Below are positions 56,772 through 63,870 of a stretch of 64,000 bases of DNA, one piece after another. The DNA comes from Propionibacterium australiense (GTDB lineage: Bacteria > Actinomycetota > Actinomycetes > Propionibacteriales > Propionibacteriaceae), in NCBI RefSeq assembly GCF_003666605.1, contig NZ_RCIV01000004.1:96474-160473 (forward strand). Direction: 5' to 3'. The first letter of the stretch is position 1; each line of letters starts with the position of its first letter. Under the pieces are notes generated by a model. That model searched no databases, had not been told where the DNA came from, and was given only the letters and a program-made list of their open reading frames with translations. The position numbers were made by a program, and so were the translations under genes.

Positions 56772-57485
56772 ATGAACAAGCCTCAGCGTATCGAGGGCCG
56801 TCGCGGTCGTGACATGGATGCGAGACTGCTCGGCCGGGCCGTCGGCAGGTGCATCGCCGGACTGGTTCTCATCCTCGTCCTTCTCCTCGTCCCGGCGGGC
56901 ACCACGCATTACTGGAACGCCTGGCTGCTCACGGGCCTGCTCTTCGTCCCCATGCTCGTCGTGGGGATCGTCCTGATGCTGCGCGATCCGGAACTGCTGA
57001 GGAAGAGACTGAGCAGCAGGGAGACCGAGCCGGAACAGCAGCAGGTCATTGCGCTGAGCGGCCTGATGTTCGTGAGCGCATTCGTCCTCGCAGGCCTCAA
57101 CCACAGATTCGGCTGGCTCGCCGTCCCGGCGTGGGGCGTCTGGGCGGCGACGGCGATCTACCTGCTCGCCATCTCGCTCTACGCGGAGGTGCTCCGGGAG
57201 AACGCCTATCTGTCGCGGACCGTGGAGGTGCAGGACGACCAGAAGGTGATCGACACCGGCCTGTACGGGATCGTCAGGCACCCGATGTACTCGGCCACCG
57301 TGCTCTTGTTCCTCGCCCTGCCGTGGATCCTGGGGTCACCGATCTCATTTCTCGTCCTCCTGCTCTACATCCCGATCATCGCGAAGAGGATCAGGAACGA
57401 GGAGAAGGTGCTCGAGGCCGGGCTCGACGGGTACGTGGAATACAAGAACCGGGTGAGGCGCAAGGTGATCCCGCTGGTGTGGTGA
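56772..57485 (+). CDS. Isoprenylcysteine carboxyl methyltransferase (ICMT)-like membrane protein
   Basis: A 237-residue protein with about five membrane segments. The C-terminal SAM-binding signature is DTGLYGIVRHPMYSATVLLFLALPWILGS followed by RIRNEEKVLEAGLDGYVEYKNRVRRKVIPLVW, typical of the ICMT/phospholipid-methyltransferase (PEMT-like) group. These methylate lipids or small amphiphiles at the membrane. ATG 56772 is chosen on its ribosome site. No partner gene gives a clue to substrate. Confidence 0.82.
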   Translation: MNKPQRIEGRRGRDMDARLLGRAVGRCIAGLVLILVLLLVPAGTTHYWNAWLLTGLLFVPMLVVGIVLMLRDPELLRKRLSSRETEPEQQQVIALSGLMFVSAFVLAGLNHRFGWLAVPAWGVWAATAIYLLAISLYAEVLRENAYLSRTVEVQDDQKVIDTGLYGIVRHPMYSATVLLFLALPWILGSPISFLVLLLYIPIIAKRIRNEEKVLEAGLDGYVEYKNRVRRKVIPLVW

Positions 57486-57636
57486 GCGCCGGCGGTCCAT
57501 GACCCGGCGTTGCCCCAGCCGGGCCGTCCGAGCAGCGGCTTCGGGACCACGAGACATCGGGCCTCGTGTGCCGGCTGATCGCGACGTATGGTCGTGTCGA
57601 AGGCACTTTCACGCCCCGCATGATGAGGTGATCGCG

Positions 57637-57933
57637 ATGGGCGCAGACGCACAGGCAGCCGAAGCCGCGGCCGGTTCCCGGAAGAAGGCGCCCGGCACCG
57701 TCATCCCGATGTGCCCGCTGAGACCGGAGGACTACTGCAGCCAGTGCCAGGCCTATGCCACCGGTCCGCAGGACTGCGGCCTTGTCTACATGGTGTTGCA
57801 CGACCCGGACCTGCGGGAGATGTACAAGGACCAGCTGGCCCGTTACCGCGAGGCCGGCAGGCAGTGGAACCAGTCACGCCGGGCCGCCGGGAAGGCGGCG
57901 GCCCTCGACGTCACGGAAGGGCAGGACGCATGA
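57637..57933 (+). CDS. Small Cys-rich protein (DUF6767-like)
   Basis: A 98-residue protein with a central cysteine set (MCPLRPEDYCSQCQAYATGPQDCGLVY) that could bind a metal, followed by a helical C-terminus rich in Arg, Gln and Ala. The arrangement resembles the DUF6767 family as I remember it. ATG 57637 has a GAGGTG site. Its stop overlaps the start of the NAD(P)-binding protein gene (ATGA), so the two are probably made together. Confidence 0.6.
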   Translation: MGADAQAAEAAAGSRKKAPGTVIPMCPLRPEDYCSQCQAYATGPQDCGLVYMVLHDPDLREMYKDQLARYREAGRQWNQSRRAAGKAAALDVTEGQDA

Positions 57934-58553
57934 GGATCTTCGTCGCCGGAGCCAACGGCCGGGTCGCCGACAGGACCGTCGCCGGGCTCGTGGCCCGCGG
58001 CCACGAGGTGACCGCAGGGGCCCGCGACCCGGGCAGGGTCACCGCCCGTGACCACGTGCACCCGGTCGCCTTCGACCTGCACGACGACGTGGCGACCCTG
58101 GCCGAGGCCATCGACGGGCACGACGCCGTCTACTTCCTCGCCGGCTCCCGCGGCGCCGACCTGCTCGCGACCGACGCCTACGGTGCCGTCAAGCTCGCCC
58201 AGGCCGCGCAGAGCCGGGGCATCAGGCGCTTCATCCTGCTCAGCTTCCTGTTCTCGCTGCAGCCGGACAGGTGGCCCGAGCGGCTCATGAACTACAGCAT
58301 CGCCAAGTTCTTCGCCGACAACTACGTCAGCGAGCAGACCGACCTGGACTGGACGATCGTCCAGCCCGGTGTCCTCACCGAGGAGCCCGGCACCGGCCGC
58401 ATCCGGCTCGATCCGCCCGAGGTGGGGCCGGTCCCGATCCCCGACGTCGCTGACGCGCTCGTCGCGGTGCTGGAGAGCCCCACCACCTGCCGCCGCACGG
58501 TGCCGCTGATCGGCGGACAGGACCCGATCGGCGAGGCCATCGCCGCGTACTGA
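57930..58553 (+). CDS. NAD(P)-binding atypical SDR protein (YwnB-like)
   Basis: A 207-residue protein with an N-terminal Rossmann motif (IFVAGANGRVADRTVAGLVARGHEVTAGAR) and the TDLDWTIVQPGVLTEEPGTG stretch typical of atypical short-chain reductases acting as NAD(P)H-dependent reductases or sensors. The active-site tyrosine/lysine pair seems replaced (NYSIAKFFAD gives YxxxK). Translationally coupled to the Cys-rich protein. Converges on the flavodoxin-like gene with 23 bp between them. Confidence 0.8.
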   Translation: MRIFVAGANGRVADRTVAGLVARGHEVTAGARDPGRVTARDHVHPVAFDLHDDVATLAEAIDGHDAVYFLAGSRGADLLATDAYGAVKLAQAAQSRGIRRFILLSFLFSLQPDRWPERLMNYSIAKFFADNYVSEQTDLDWTIVQPGVLTEEPGTGRIRLDPPEVGPVPIPDVADALVAVLESPTTCRRTVPLIGGQDPIGEAIAAY

Positions 58554-58576
58554 ACCAGGCGGGTGGTTCTGGGGCG

Positions 58577-59191
58577 TCAGAACCGGAAGTCCATCGTGCG
58601 GACCCGCTCCAGGTGGCGGGCGTGGCGGGCGCGCATCCGGCGCGCCCAGGCGTCGTCACCGGCCCGTCCCCTGACCAGGCCGTGGTGGATCCAGGTGGAG
58701 CGGCGTACGCCCAGCTGCCTGAGCGTCTGGCCCATGAAGATGCGCTTGATCGCGTTGCCGTTGAGGAAACGGATGTAGGACGTCGGCGAGGTACTCGTCG
58801 TCAGCACGTAGGCGCGGCGCAGATTGCCCAGCTCACCGTGGACGCCCCGAGCCGAGACGGTGTGCGAGAGTCCCTCGCCCTCCTTCATCACCTTGTCGAT
58901 GAAGCCCTTGAGCATGCCCGGGATGCTGTTCCACCACAGCGGGGTGATGACGATGAGACCATCAGCGGCGCGCAGGAAACCGAGATAGCGGGTGACCAGC
59001 GGGTCGTGTGTGCCGCCGGAACTGAACAGGCGCAGTTCCTCGGCGTCGTAGAAGGGCAGGAAGCCGTCGGCGTGCAGGTCCATCAGGTCGTACTCGACGC
59101 CGTGCTCGTCGAGATTGGCCATCACCTGCTCGAGGATGGCGTGATTGAGGCTGCCCTCCCACGGGTGGCAGTAGACGATGGCGATTCTCAC
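58577..59191 (-). CDS. NAD(P)H-dependent flavodoxin-fold oxidoreductase (quinone reductase-like)
   Basis: A 204-residue flavodoxin-like protein: IAIVYCHPWEGSLNHAIL for phosphate binding of FMN/FAD, ITPLWWNSIPGMLKGFIDKV, and a C-terminal MGQTLRQLGV segment, as in MdaB/KefF-type quinone reductases. These reduce quinones by two electrons, often as detoxifiers. Its start overlaps the stop of the upstream TetR gene (4 bases), so the regulator probably controls it. Confidence 0.88.
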   Translation of the reverse strand: MRIAIVYCHPWEGSLNHAILEQVMANLDEHGVEYDLMDLHADGFLPFYDAEELRLFSSGGTHDPLVTRYLGFLRAADGLIVITPLWWNSIPGMLKGFIDKVMKEGEGLSHTVSARGVHGELGNLRRAYVLTTSTSPTSYIRFLNGNAIKRIFMGQTLRQLGVRRSTWIHHGLVRGRAGDDAWARRMRARHARHLERVRTMDFRF

Positions 59192-59787
59192 GAGTACTCC
59201 TCCGGTGGCGAGGCGGGTTCGGGCGGCGGGGGCGGCTCGTCGCCGTTCAGCAGGGCTCCCAGGGTGGCGTTCATAAGGGGCTCCGGTTCGGTCACCAGGC
59301 CCAGGCGCGTCAGCTGTCCCAGGCCGCAGATGAAGGCCCAGACCTGGGCGAACAGCAACCCGGCGTCGAGACCGTGGGCCACCGCCGCGCGTTCCGCGAT
59401 GGTCTGAGCGAACCGGGCCAGGGGATAGGGCCCCTCCTCGTCGGCCAGGGGATGGGACAGGACGAACTCGACGAGCCGGCCCTGCTCTCCCATCAGCTCG
59501 ATGAGCCCGCGGCCGAGCCCCAGCAGGGCGTCCCGCGGGGTGAGCGCGTCGAGCGTGGTCAGGTCGGGCAGCCGATCGAGGACCAGTTGCGACGCGGTGC
59601 GCGCGACAGCGTCGAGCAGGTCCTCACGGCCGCCGGGGAAGCAGCGGTAGAAGGCGCCGGTGGTGAGGGAGAGCTCCGACATGAGCGGCCGCAACGAGAC
59701 TCGCTCGGCGCCCCCGGCGATGATACGCGACAGGGCCGCCTCGATGATCGCCGCCCTGATGTGCTCAGAACCCGGTCTGGTGGTCAT
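59188..59787 (-). CDS. TetR-family transcriptional regulator
   Basis: A 199-residue repressor. The N-terminal helix-turn-helix is AAIIEAALSRIIAGGAERVSLRPLMSELSLTTGAFYRCFPGGREDLLDAV (about residues 11-60). The C-terminal ligand domain is helical, ending in a Pro-rich tail. ATG 59787 follows GAGGAGGAG. A 15-bp palindrome 80 bp upstream (59867-59881) is a good candidate operator for it and the coupled oxidoreductase gene. Confidence 0.88.
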   Translation of the reverse strand: MTTRPGSEHIRAAIIEAALSRIIAGGAERVSLRPLMSELSLTTGAFYRCFPGGREDLLDAVARTASQLVLDRLPDLTTLDALTPRDALLGLGRGLIELMGEQGRLVEFVLSHPLADEEGPYPLARFAQTIAERAAVAHGLDAGLLFAQVWAFICGLGQLTRLGLVTEPEPLMNATLGALLNGDEPPPPPEPASPPEEYS

Positions 59788-60473
59788 GCTCCTCCTCACT
59801 GGCGCGGCGCTCGCTGCGCGTTCGGTGCCCCTCGACCGCAAGGAGCGGCGGCACCACGCATCGCATGATAACACTGTTATCCAATGTCATGGCCGGGAGC
59901 GCGGTCTGAGCAGTGCCCGAGCCGACGTGGCGTGTGTCCGTCATGCGAGCGGCTGCGCGGACGCAGGGGATCAGCAGCACCGGTCGCGCCGGAGAAGAAA
60001 ACGGGTGCTCCTCTCGCCCTGCGGTCATGGATGAGGCGGTGGAGCTGCTCGGTCCAAGGCATTGGCACCCGGAGTCTGTGGAAGCCAGGTCACCGTTGAT
60101 CTTCATGGGTTCCAGTGAATCTGCTGGTGAGAGTGCTGGGTTGCGGCTCGGGTCAGTCGCGTGGGCTGCAGGCTGTCGTGCCTCGTTGCTCAGTTTCTTT
60201 CCGGGGCTGATCGGCTCAGGATCGGGTCGGCGCTGTCGGGGCCTCGGAGGTGGGGCTCGTTCGTCGTGCCGGATCCCCGTCACAATGGCGGGAGATGTTC
60301 ACCGCCGAGACGGGTGACACCTTTGATGAGGCTTGTTCAGGGAACTGATGGATGCGGGTGAAACAGGGGGATGATGTTTCTCGGCAAGACCCTTGCGAAC
60401 AGACCTCAGTGTGCTGAAATTCTTGACCCATCGTGGCGCCCGGGCCACCCCTTCGCATGACTGTCCAGTTTTA
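59788..60473. other. Gene-free spacer between the tetR gene and the LysR gene
   Basis: Apart from the 15-bp palindrome (59867-59881) nothing is recognised. Several overlapping open frames on both strands lack ribosome sites and domain features. Base composition turns less GC-rich toward 60300-60470, the edge of the LysR/catabolic region, which may mark a junction of acquired DNA. Confidence 0.4.
59867..59881. promoter_or_regulatory. Palindromic operator candidate upstream of the tetR gene
   Basis: GATAACACTGTTATC is a perfect 15-bp odd palindrome (7-bp arms), the usual shape of a TetR-family binding site. It lies in the promoter zone of the TetR/oxidoreductase operon. The remaining spacer 59882-60473 (about 590 bp) has no convincing gene. 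Confidence 0.5.
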
Positions 60474-61499
60474 TTATTCAGCGATCTCCTTGGCAAGTAG
60501 TTCCATGATCTGATGGTAGGTGCCGAGGGAAAGAATGACGTCGTTGGGGACGTCTTGCAGAAAGGCGAACACCCTGATGATCAGACTCATGAAGTCCTTG
60601 AGGTAGCGGGGGAGATGACGGTCCCTGCGGTGCACGAGGTAGGCGGTTTGCGTCAGTGCGGTGCTGCCTCGCAGCAGTGGGAAAAAATGCAGCCCGGCGC
60701 TGGGGAACGGTGCGGATGCCAGGAGGCTGGTCTTCGTGACGAACGAGGCCGCCATACCGGTGATCGCAAGTGAGGTGGCGAACTGCAGACTGCTGGTCGT
60801 GGTGTAGATCTTTGGCTTGAAGCCGGCTTCCTCGAAACATGTATTGATGGTGCGGCCCATTCGATTGGCGAGGATGGTGAAGGGGAGCTTTGAGTAGGCC
60901 GAGAGATGGGCGCCCTCGATTTCTGATGTTCGGATGAGCTCTTCAGGGGCTGAGTAGCAGCGCGCCAGGAGCTGGTCCGAAACACACAGGTAGATGGTTT
61001 CATCGATGAGTGGAAAGAAATTCAACGAGTCATCGTTCAGTGTCGCGTCCTCGCTCGATGCGAGCAGGATCGCGGTGTCGAGCTGTCCGCTCAGCGTCTG
61101 CTTGATCAGGTTGTCGCTCAAGCCATTCGTGATCTGGAGCTCCACGCTCGGGTATTTACTTGAGAAAGGTTGCATCAGATAGGGAAGAATGGCGTTCATG
61201 CGCATGATGCTGCAGCCGAAATGAACGGTGCCGCGTTCGCCCTTCTTGATCTCTGCGATCATGTCCATGAGGTTCCCCTGATGATCGGCGACGATGTTGG
61301 CAAAATTCAGGACCAGCCCCCCTTGGTAGGTGAGGGCTAACCTTGGTTTTCGTTCGAGAAGTTCAGTTCCGAAGTACTCCTCCATGCGTTTGATGTGGTT
61401 ACTGAGCGTCTGCTGCGAGAGATAGAGGCGCTTGGCGGTCTTTGTGATGTTGAGATCTTTGGCGACTTCCTGAAAATAGAAAAGACTTTGAATGTCCAT
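60474..61499 (-). CDS. LysR-family transcriptional regulator
   Basis: A 341-residue LTTR. Residues 1-60 are the winged helix-turn-helix (IQSLFYFQEVAKDLNITKTAKRLYLSQQTLSNHIKRMEEYFGTELLER), followed by the linker helix and the effector-binding domain. An AAGGA site precedes ATG 61499. It is divergent from the RraA/2-hydroxyacid dehydrogenase operon, the classic arrangement for an LTTR and its target, with 397 bp between them. Codon use is visibly less GC-biased than in the core genes. Confidence 0.92.
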   Translation of the reverse strand: MDIQSLFYFQEVAKDLNITKTAKRLYLSQQTLSNHIKRMEEYFGTELLERKPRLALTYQGGLVLNFANIVADHQGNLMDMIAEIKKGERGTVHFGCSIMRMNAILPYLMQPFSSKYPSVELQITNGLSDNLIKQTLSGQLDTAILLASSEDATLNDDSLNFFPLIDETIYLCVSDQLLARCYSAPEELIRTSEIEGAHLSAYSKLPFTILANRMGRTINTCFEEAGFKPKIYTTTSSLQFATSLAITGMAASFVTKTSLLASAPFPSAGLHFFPLLRGSTALTQTAYLVHRRDRHLPRYLKDFMSLIIRVFAFLQDVPNDVILSLGTYHQIMELLAKEIAE

Positions 61500-61523
61500 G
61501 CCGGTCCTTGAGTTGATGGTGCA

Positions 61524-61538
61524 ACAAAAATTTTTTGT
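61524..61538. promoter_or_regulatory. A-tract palindrome upstream of the LysR gene
   Basis: ACAAAAA and TTTTTGT arms around a central T. LTTRs often bind such AT-rich dyads (T-N11-A type) to repress their own gene; this position, 25 bp before the start codon, suits autoregulation. Inference only. Confidence 0.4.
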
Positions 61539-61560
61539 GGAGCTGACAAATAATTGCTGT

Positions 61561-61588
61561 TTGACGCCGGAGGGGTGTGTGGTTTAAT
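61561..61588 (+). promoter_or_regulatory. Promoter candidate for the RraA/2-hydroxyacid dehydrogenase operon
   Basis: TTGACG and TTTAAT are 16 bp apart, the best sigma-70-like pair in this gap. Transcription would begin near 61595 and run through all nine 27-bp repeats before the first gene. Confidence 0.5.
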
Positions 61589-61599
61589 TTTATGCCATG

Positions 61600-61842
61600 C
61601 CAATGGTGGCATTATACAGGTTCTCGCCAATGGTGGCATTATACAGGTTCTCGCCAATGGTGGCATTATACAGGTTCTCGCCAATGGTGGCATTATACAG
61701 GTTCTCGCCAATGGTGGCATTATACAGGTTCTCGCCAATGGTGGCATTATACAGGTTCTCGCCAATGGTGGCATTATACAGGTTCTCGCCAATGGTGGCA
61801 TTATACAGGTTCTCGCCAATGGTGGCATTATACAGGTTCTCG
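61600..61842. repeat. Nine perfect tandem copies of a 27-bp repeat
   Basis: Units start at 61600 and every 27 bp to 61816; all nine appear identical over 243 bp. Each unit contains GCCA-ATGG-TGGC (an inverted 4-bp pair), and the minus-strand complement of ATTATA gives TATAAT nine times. 27 is a multiple of 3, so all frames stay open, which explains the repetitive peptides seen there; none is preceded by a ribosome site. The array is upstream of the operon, not inside a gene. Expansion or loss of units would alter leader length or operator number. Confidence 0.95.
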
Positions 61843-61896
61843 CAGCGTCTTTGCAGCATCCTGTGAATTTCATCATTGTAGATGAAAGGTAAACCT

Positions 61897-62598
61897 ATGT
61901 CAGTAGGCAAGCGGATTTATCTCAAGAGAGAGTTTCCGGATCATGATGTCATGATGCAGTTCAAGACCATCCCGGCATCGAACACGGCTGACTGCATGAG
62001 CAGGAACAGCGCGATGAATCCCAGGATCCACCTGGTGAGCAAGCCGAAGGACGAGTGCATGGTCGGGCCTGCTTTCACGGTGAAGTGCCGGGCGGGTGAC
62101 AATCTCATTCTTCATGCGGCACTGAACTTCTGCCAGGAAGGCGATGTGCTGATCGTCTCCAACGAGGAGGACACCACTCGTGCACTGATGGGCGAGGTCA
62201 TGATGACGTGGCTGCGGTACGAGAAGAAGATCGCCGGAATCGTCCTGGACGGCCCGATCCGCGACATCGGTTCCATCGGCGAGTGGGATTTCCCGGTGTA
62301 TTGCACGGGTACGACACCTGGCGGCCCCTACAAGGAGGGCCCTGGTGAACTGAATGTTCCGGTCTCCTGCGGTGGCATCAGCGTGAACCCGGGCGACATC
62401 ATTCTCGGGGATCCCGATGGTGTGATCTGCATCCCGCGGAAGGACGCCGCGCAAATACTCGAAGACGCCAAGGAGTTCAAGGCCAAGGACAAGGCAAAGG
62501 TTCCGGCCATCATGGAACACCGCATGGACCGCAGCTGGGTGCACAAGACCCTGGAGAGCAAGGACTTCGAGATCGTCGATGACGTCTATCGGCCCTGA
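61897..62598 (+). CDS. RraA-family protein (4-carboxy-4-hydroxy-2-oxoadipate aldolase-like fold)
   Basis: A 233-residue protein of the RraA/HMG-aldolase fold. Markers: TADCMSRNSAMNPRIHLV, the metal-binding GIVLDGPIRDIGSI (Asp/Arg pair) and the C-terminal ISVNPGDIILGDPDGVICIP, which carries the conserved GDPDGV. Members are aldolases or oxaloacetate decarboxylases, or bind RNase E; here the operon with a 2-hydroxyacid dehydrogenase suggests a metabolic enzyme. ATG 61897 is preferred over 61882 because GAAAGG sits 7 nt before it. 49 bp separate it from the next gene. Confidence 0.82.
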   Translation: MSVGKRIYLKREFPDHDVMMQFKTIPASNTADCMSRNSAMNPRIHLVSKPKDECMVGPAFTVKCRAGDNLILHAALNFCQEGDVLIVSNEEDTTRALMGEVMMTWLRYEKKIAGIVLDGPIRDIGSIGEWDFPVYCTGTTPGGPYKEGPGELNVPVSCGGISVNPGDIILGDPDGVICIPRKDAAQILEDAKEFKAKDKAKVPAIMEHRMDRSWVHKTLESKDFEIVDDVYRP

Positions 62599-62647
62599 GT
62601 CGAACAGCGGGGTCTGTGGCGGCCGAAAAATTATGTGAGGAGAAAAC

Positions 62648-63676
62648 ATGAGTTGGAAGATCTTGTTGCCGCAGGAGATCATGGCGGAAGGCACGAAATA
62701 CTTGGAGGATGCGGGCCATACCCTCATCAGGGGACGCGGTTTCGAGACCGCGGACGTCCTCGCGGACATGAAGGAGCATCAGCCCGATGCCATGATCGTC
62801 CGGATTACGCCGATCACCAGAGAGGTGATCGAGTCCAATCCCAATCTCAAGGTGGTCGTTCGGCATGGCGCCGGATTCGATGTGCTGGACGTGCAGGCCT
62901 GTCATGACAACGGCGTGCAGGCGTTGTATGCGCCGGTTGCGAACAGCACCTCTGTCGCAGAGACGGCGTTGCTGCTGATCCTGGAGTGCTCGAGGAATGT
63001 CCTCAGGCTGAGGAAGACCTGGGTCGAGGACTACTACAAAGCCAAGCTCAAGATTCGCAAGAGCACCATCAACGGGAAGACGATCGGTATCATCGGCTGC
63101 GGGAACATCGGCAGCCGTCTTGCCAGGCGGGCACTTGCCCTGGAGATGAATGTCCTCTGCTACGACCCCTACAAGCCGGCCAAGGACTTCCCCGCGGGCG
63201 TCGAAGTGGTGCGTGATCTCGATCGGATCTTCACCGAATCCGATTATGTGTCCCTGCACACGCCGGCAACCTCCATCACCCGGGACATGGTGAACAAGGA
63301 GAAGCTCGCCCTGATGAAGCCCACGGCGTTCCTGATCAACACGGCCCGGGGTGCTGTGGTGAATGAGCAGGATCTCTATGCGGCCTGCAAGGACGGCACC
63401 ATCATGGGAGCCGGTCTGGATGCGATCCGGAAGGAACCGGTGGATCCCGACAATCCGTTGCTGACGTTGGACAACGTCATCATTTATCCGCACATCGGTG
63501 GCAACACCATCGAGGCGGCGCACCGGGCCTCCTTCTTCTCCGCCATGGGGGTGCAGGAGGTCTATGAGGGCAAGGAGCCGACGTGGCCGATCAACGACAT
63601 CGATTACGAGACCGCGCCCACGTATGACGACGTCGTCGTCCCGGACACCAAGAAGGCAGGCATGTTCGACTTCTGA
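62648..63676 (+). CDS. D-isomer-specific 2-hydroxyacid dehydrogenase
   Basis: A 342-residue NAD-dependent dehydrogenase. The nucleotide-binding motif IGIIGCGNIGSRLARRAL, the DYVSLHTPAT loop, LINTARGAVVNEQDLYAACKDGTI (catalytic Arg region), and the catalytic Glu/His pair in KEPVDPDNPLL and YPHIGGNT are all present. It interconverts a 2-oxoacid and its D-2-hydroxyacid. A GGAG-type site precedes ATG 62648. With the RraA-fold gene and a carboxylate permease start it looks like a small catabolic operon for a hydroxydicarboxylate or similar acid (inference). Confidence 0.9.
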   Translation: MSWKILLPQEIMAEGTKYLEDAGHTLIRGRGFETADVLADMKEHQPDAMIVRITPITREVIESNPNLKVVVRHGAGFDVLDVQACHDNGVQALYAPVANSTSVAETALLLILECSRNVLRLRKTWVEDYYKAKLKIRKSTINGKTIGIIGCGNIGSRLARRALALEMNVLCYDPYKPAKDFPAGVEVVRDLDRIFTESDYVSLHTPATSITRDMVNKEKLALMKPTAFLINTARGAVVNEQDLYAACKDGTIMGAGLDAIRKEPVDPDNPLLTLDNVIIYPHIGGNTIEAAHRASFFSAMGVQEVYEGKEPTWPINDIDYETAPTYDDVVVPDTKKAGMFDF

Positions 63677-63733
63677 CCGAGGTCGCCGCCGGCGTCTGCC
63701 GGGAGGATGTGGTGAGGGGGGAGGAATTCGAGA

Positions 63734-63870
63734 ATGACAGTGACGTCTTTGCGGGATGATTTCCTGATCATGGCAGCATTCATGCTGATCGGATTCTTTG
63801 CCCGGGAAAAAATAAAAATCCTTCAGAAGCTGTACCTTCCGGCGTCCCTGATCGGCGGACTGATGGCTCA
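63734..63870 (+). pseudogene. 5' end of a GltS-like sodium/glutamate-type symporter, interrupted
   Basis: The first 45 or so codons (TSLRDDFLIMAAFMLIGFFAREKIKILQKLYLPASLIGGLMA) look like the first membrane segment and the PASxIGG motif of GltS-type carboxylate symporters. The GGAGG ribosome site is intact. From about 63865 the sequence changes to the end of a transposase gene on the other strand, so the permease is cut by an insertion. The rest of the gene may continue beyond the window. Exact junction not determined. Confidence 0.6.

Larger units (their letters stand above)
61500..61896. promoter_or_regulatory. LysR/operon intergenic control region
   Basis: 397 bp hold: a 15-bp A/T palindrome (61524-61538) 25 bp upstream of the lysR start; a plus-strand promoter candidate TTGACG (61561-61566) with TTTAAT (61583-61588), 16-bp spacer; and the 27-bp repeat array (61600-61842) in what would be the untranslated leader of the downstream operon. 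A GAAAGG-type ribosome site (61884-61889) then precedes ATG 61897. Confidence 0.6.

Noticed and set aside
59913..60458. Several open frames between the tetR and lysR genes
   Set aside because: Mutually overlapping, biased composition, no ribosome sites or domain hints.
61600..61842. CRISPR array
   Set aside because: Units are contiguous and identical with no variable spacers, and no cas genes are nearby. The same holds for 39318-39674.
61554..61910. Repeat peptides (for example MVALYRFSP nine times) from the 27-bp array
   Set aside because: All six frames are open only because the unit is 27 bp with no stop; no start with a ribosome site is linked to them.
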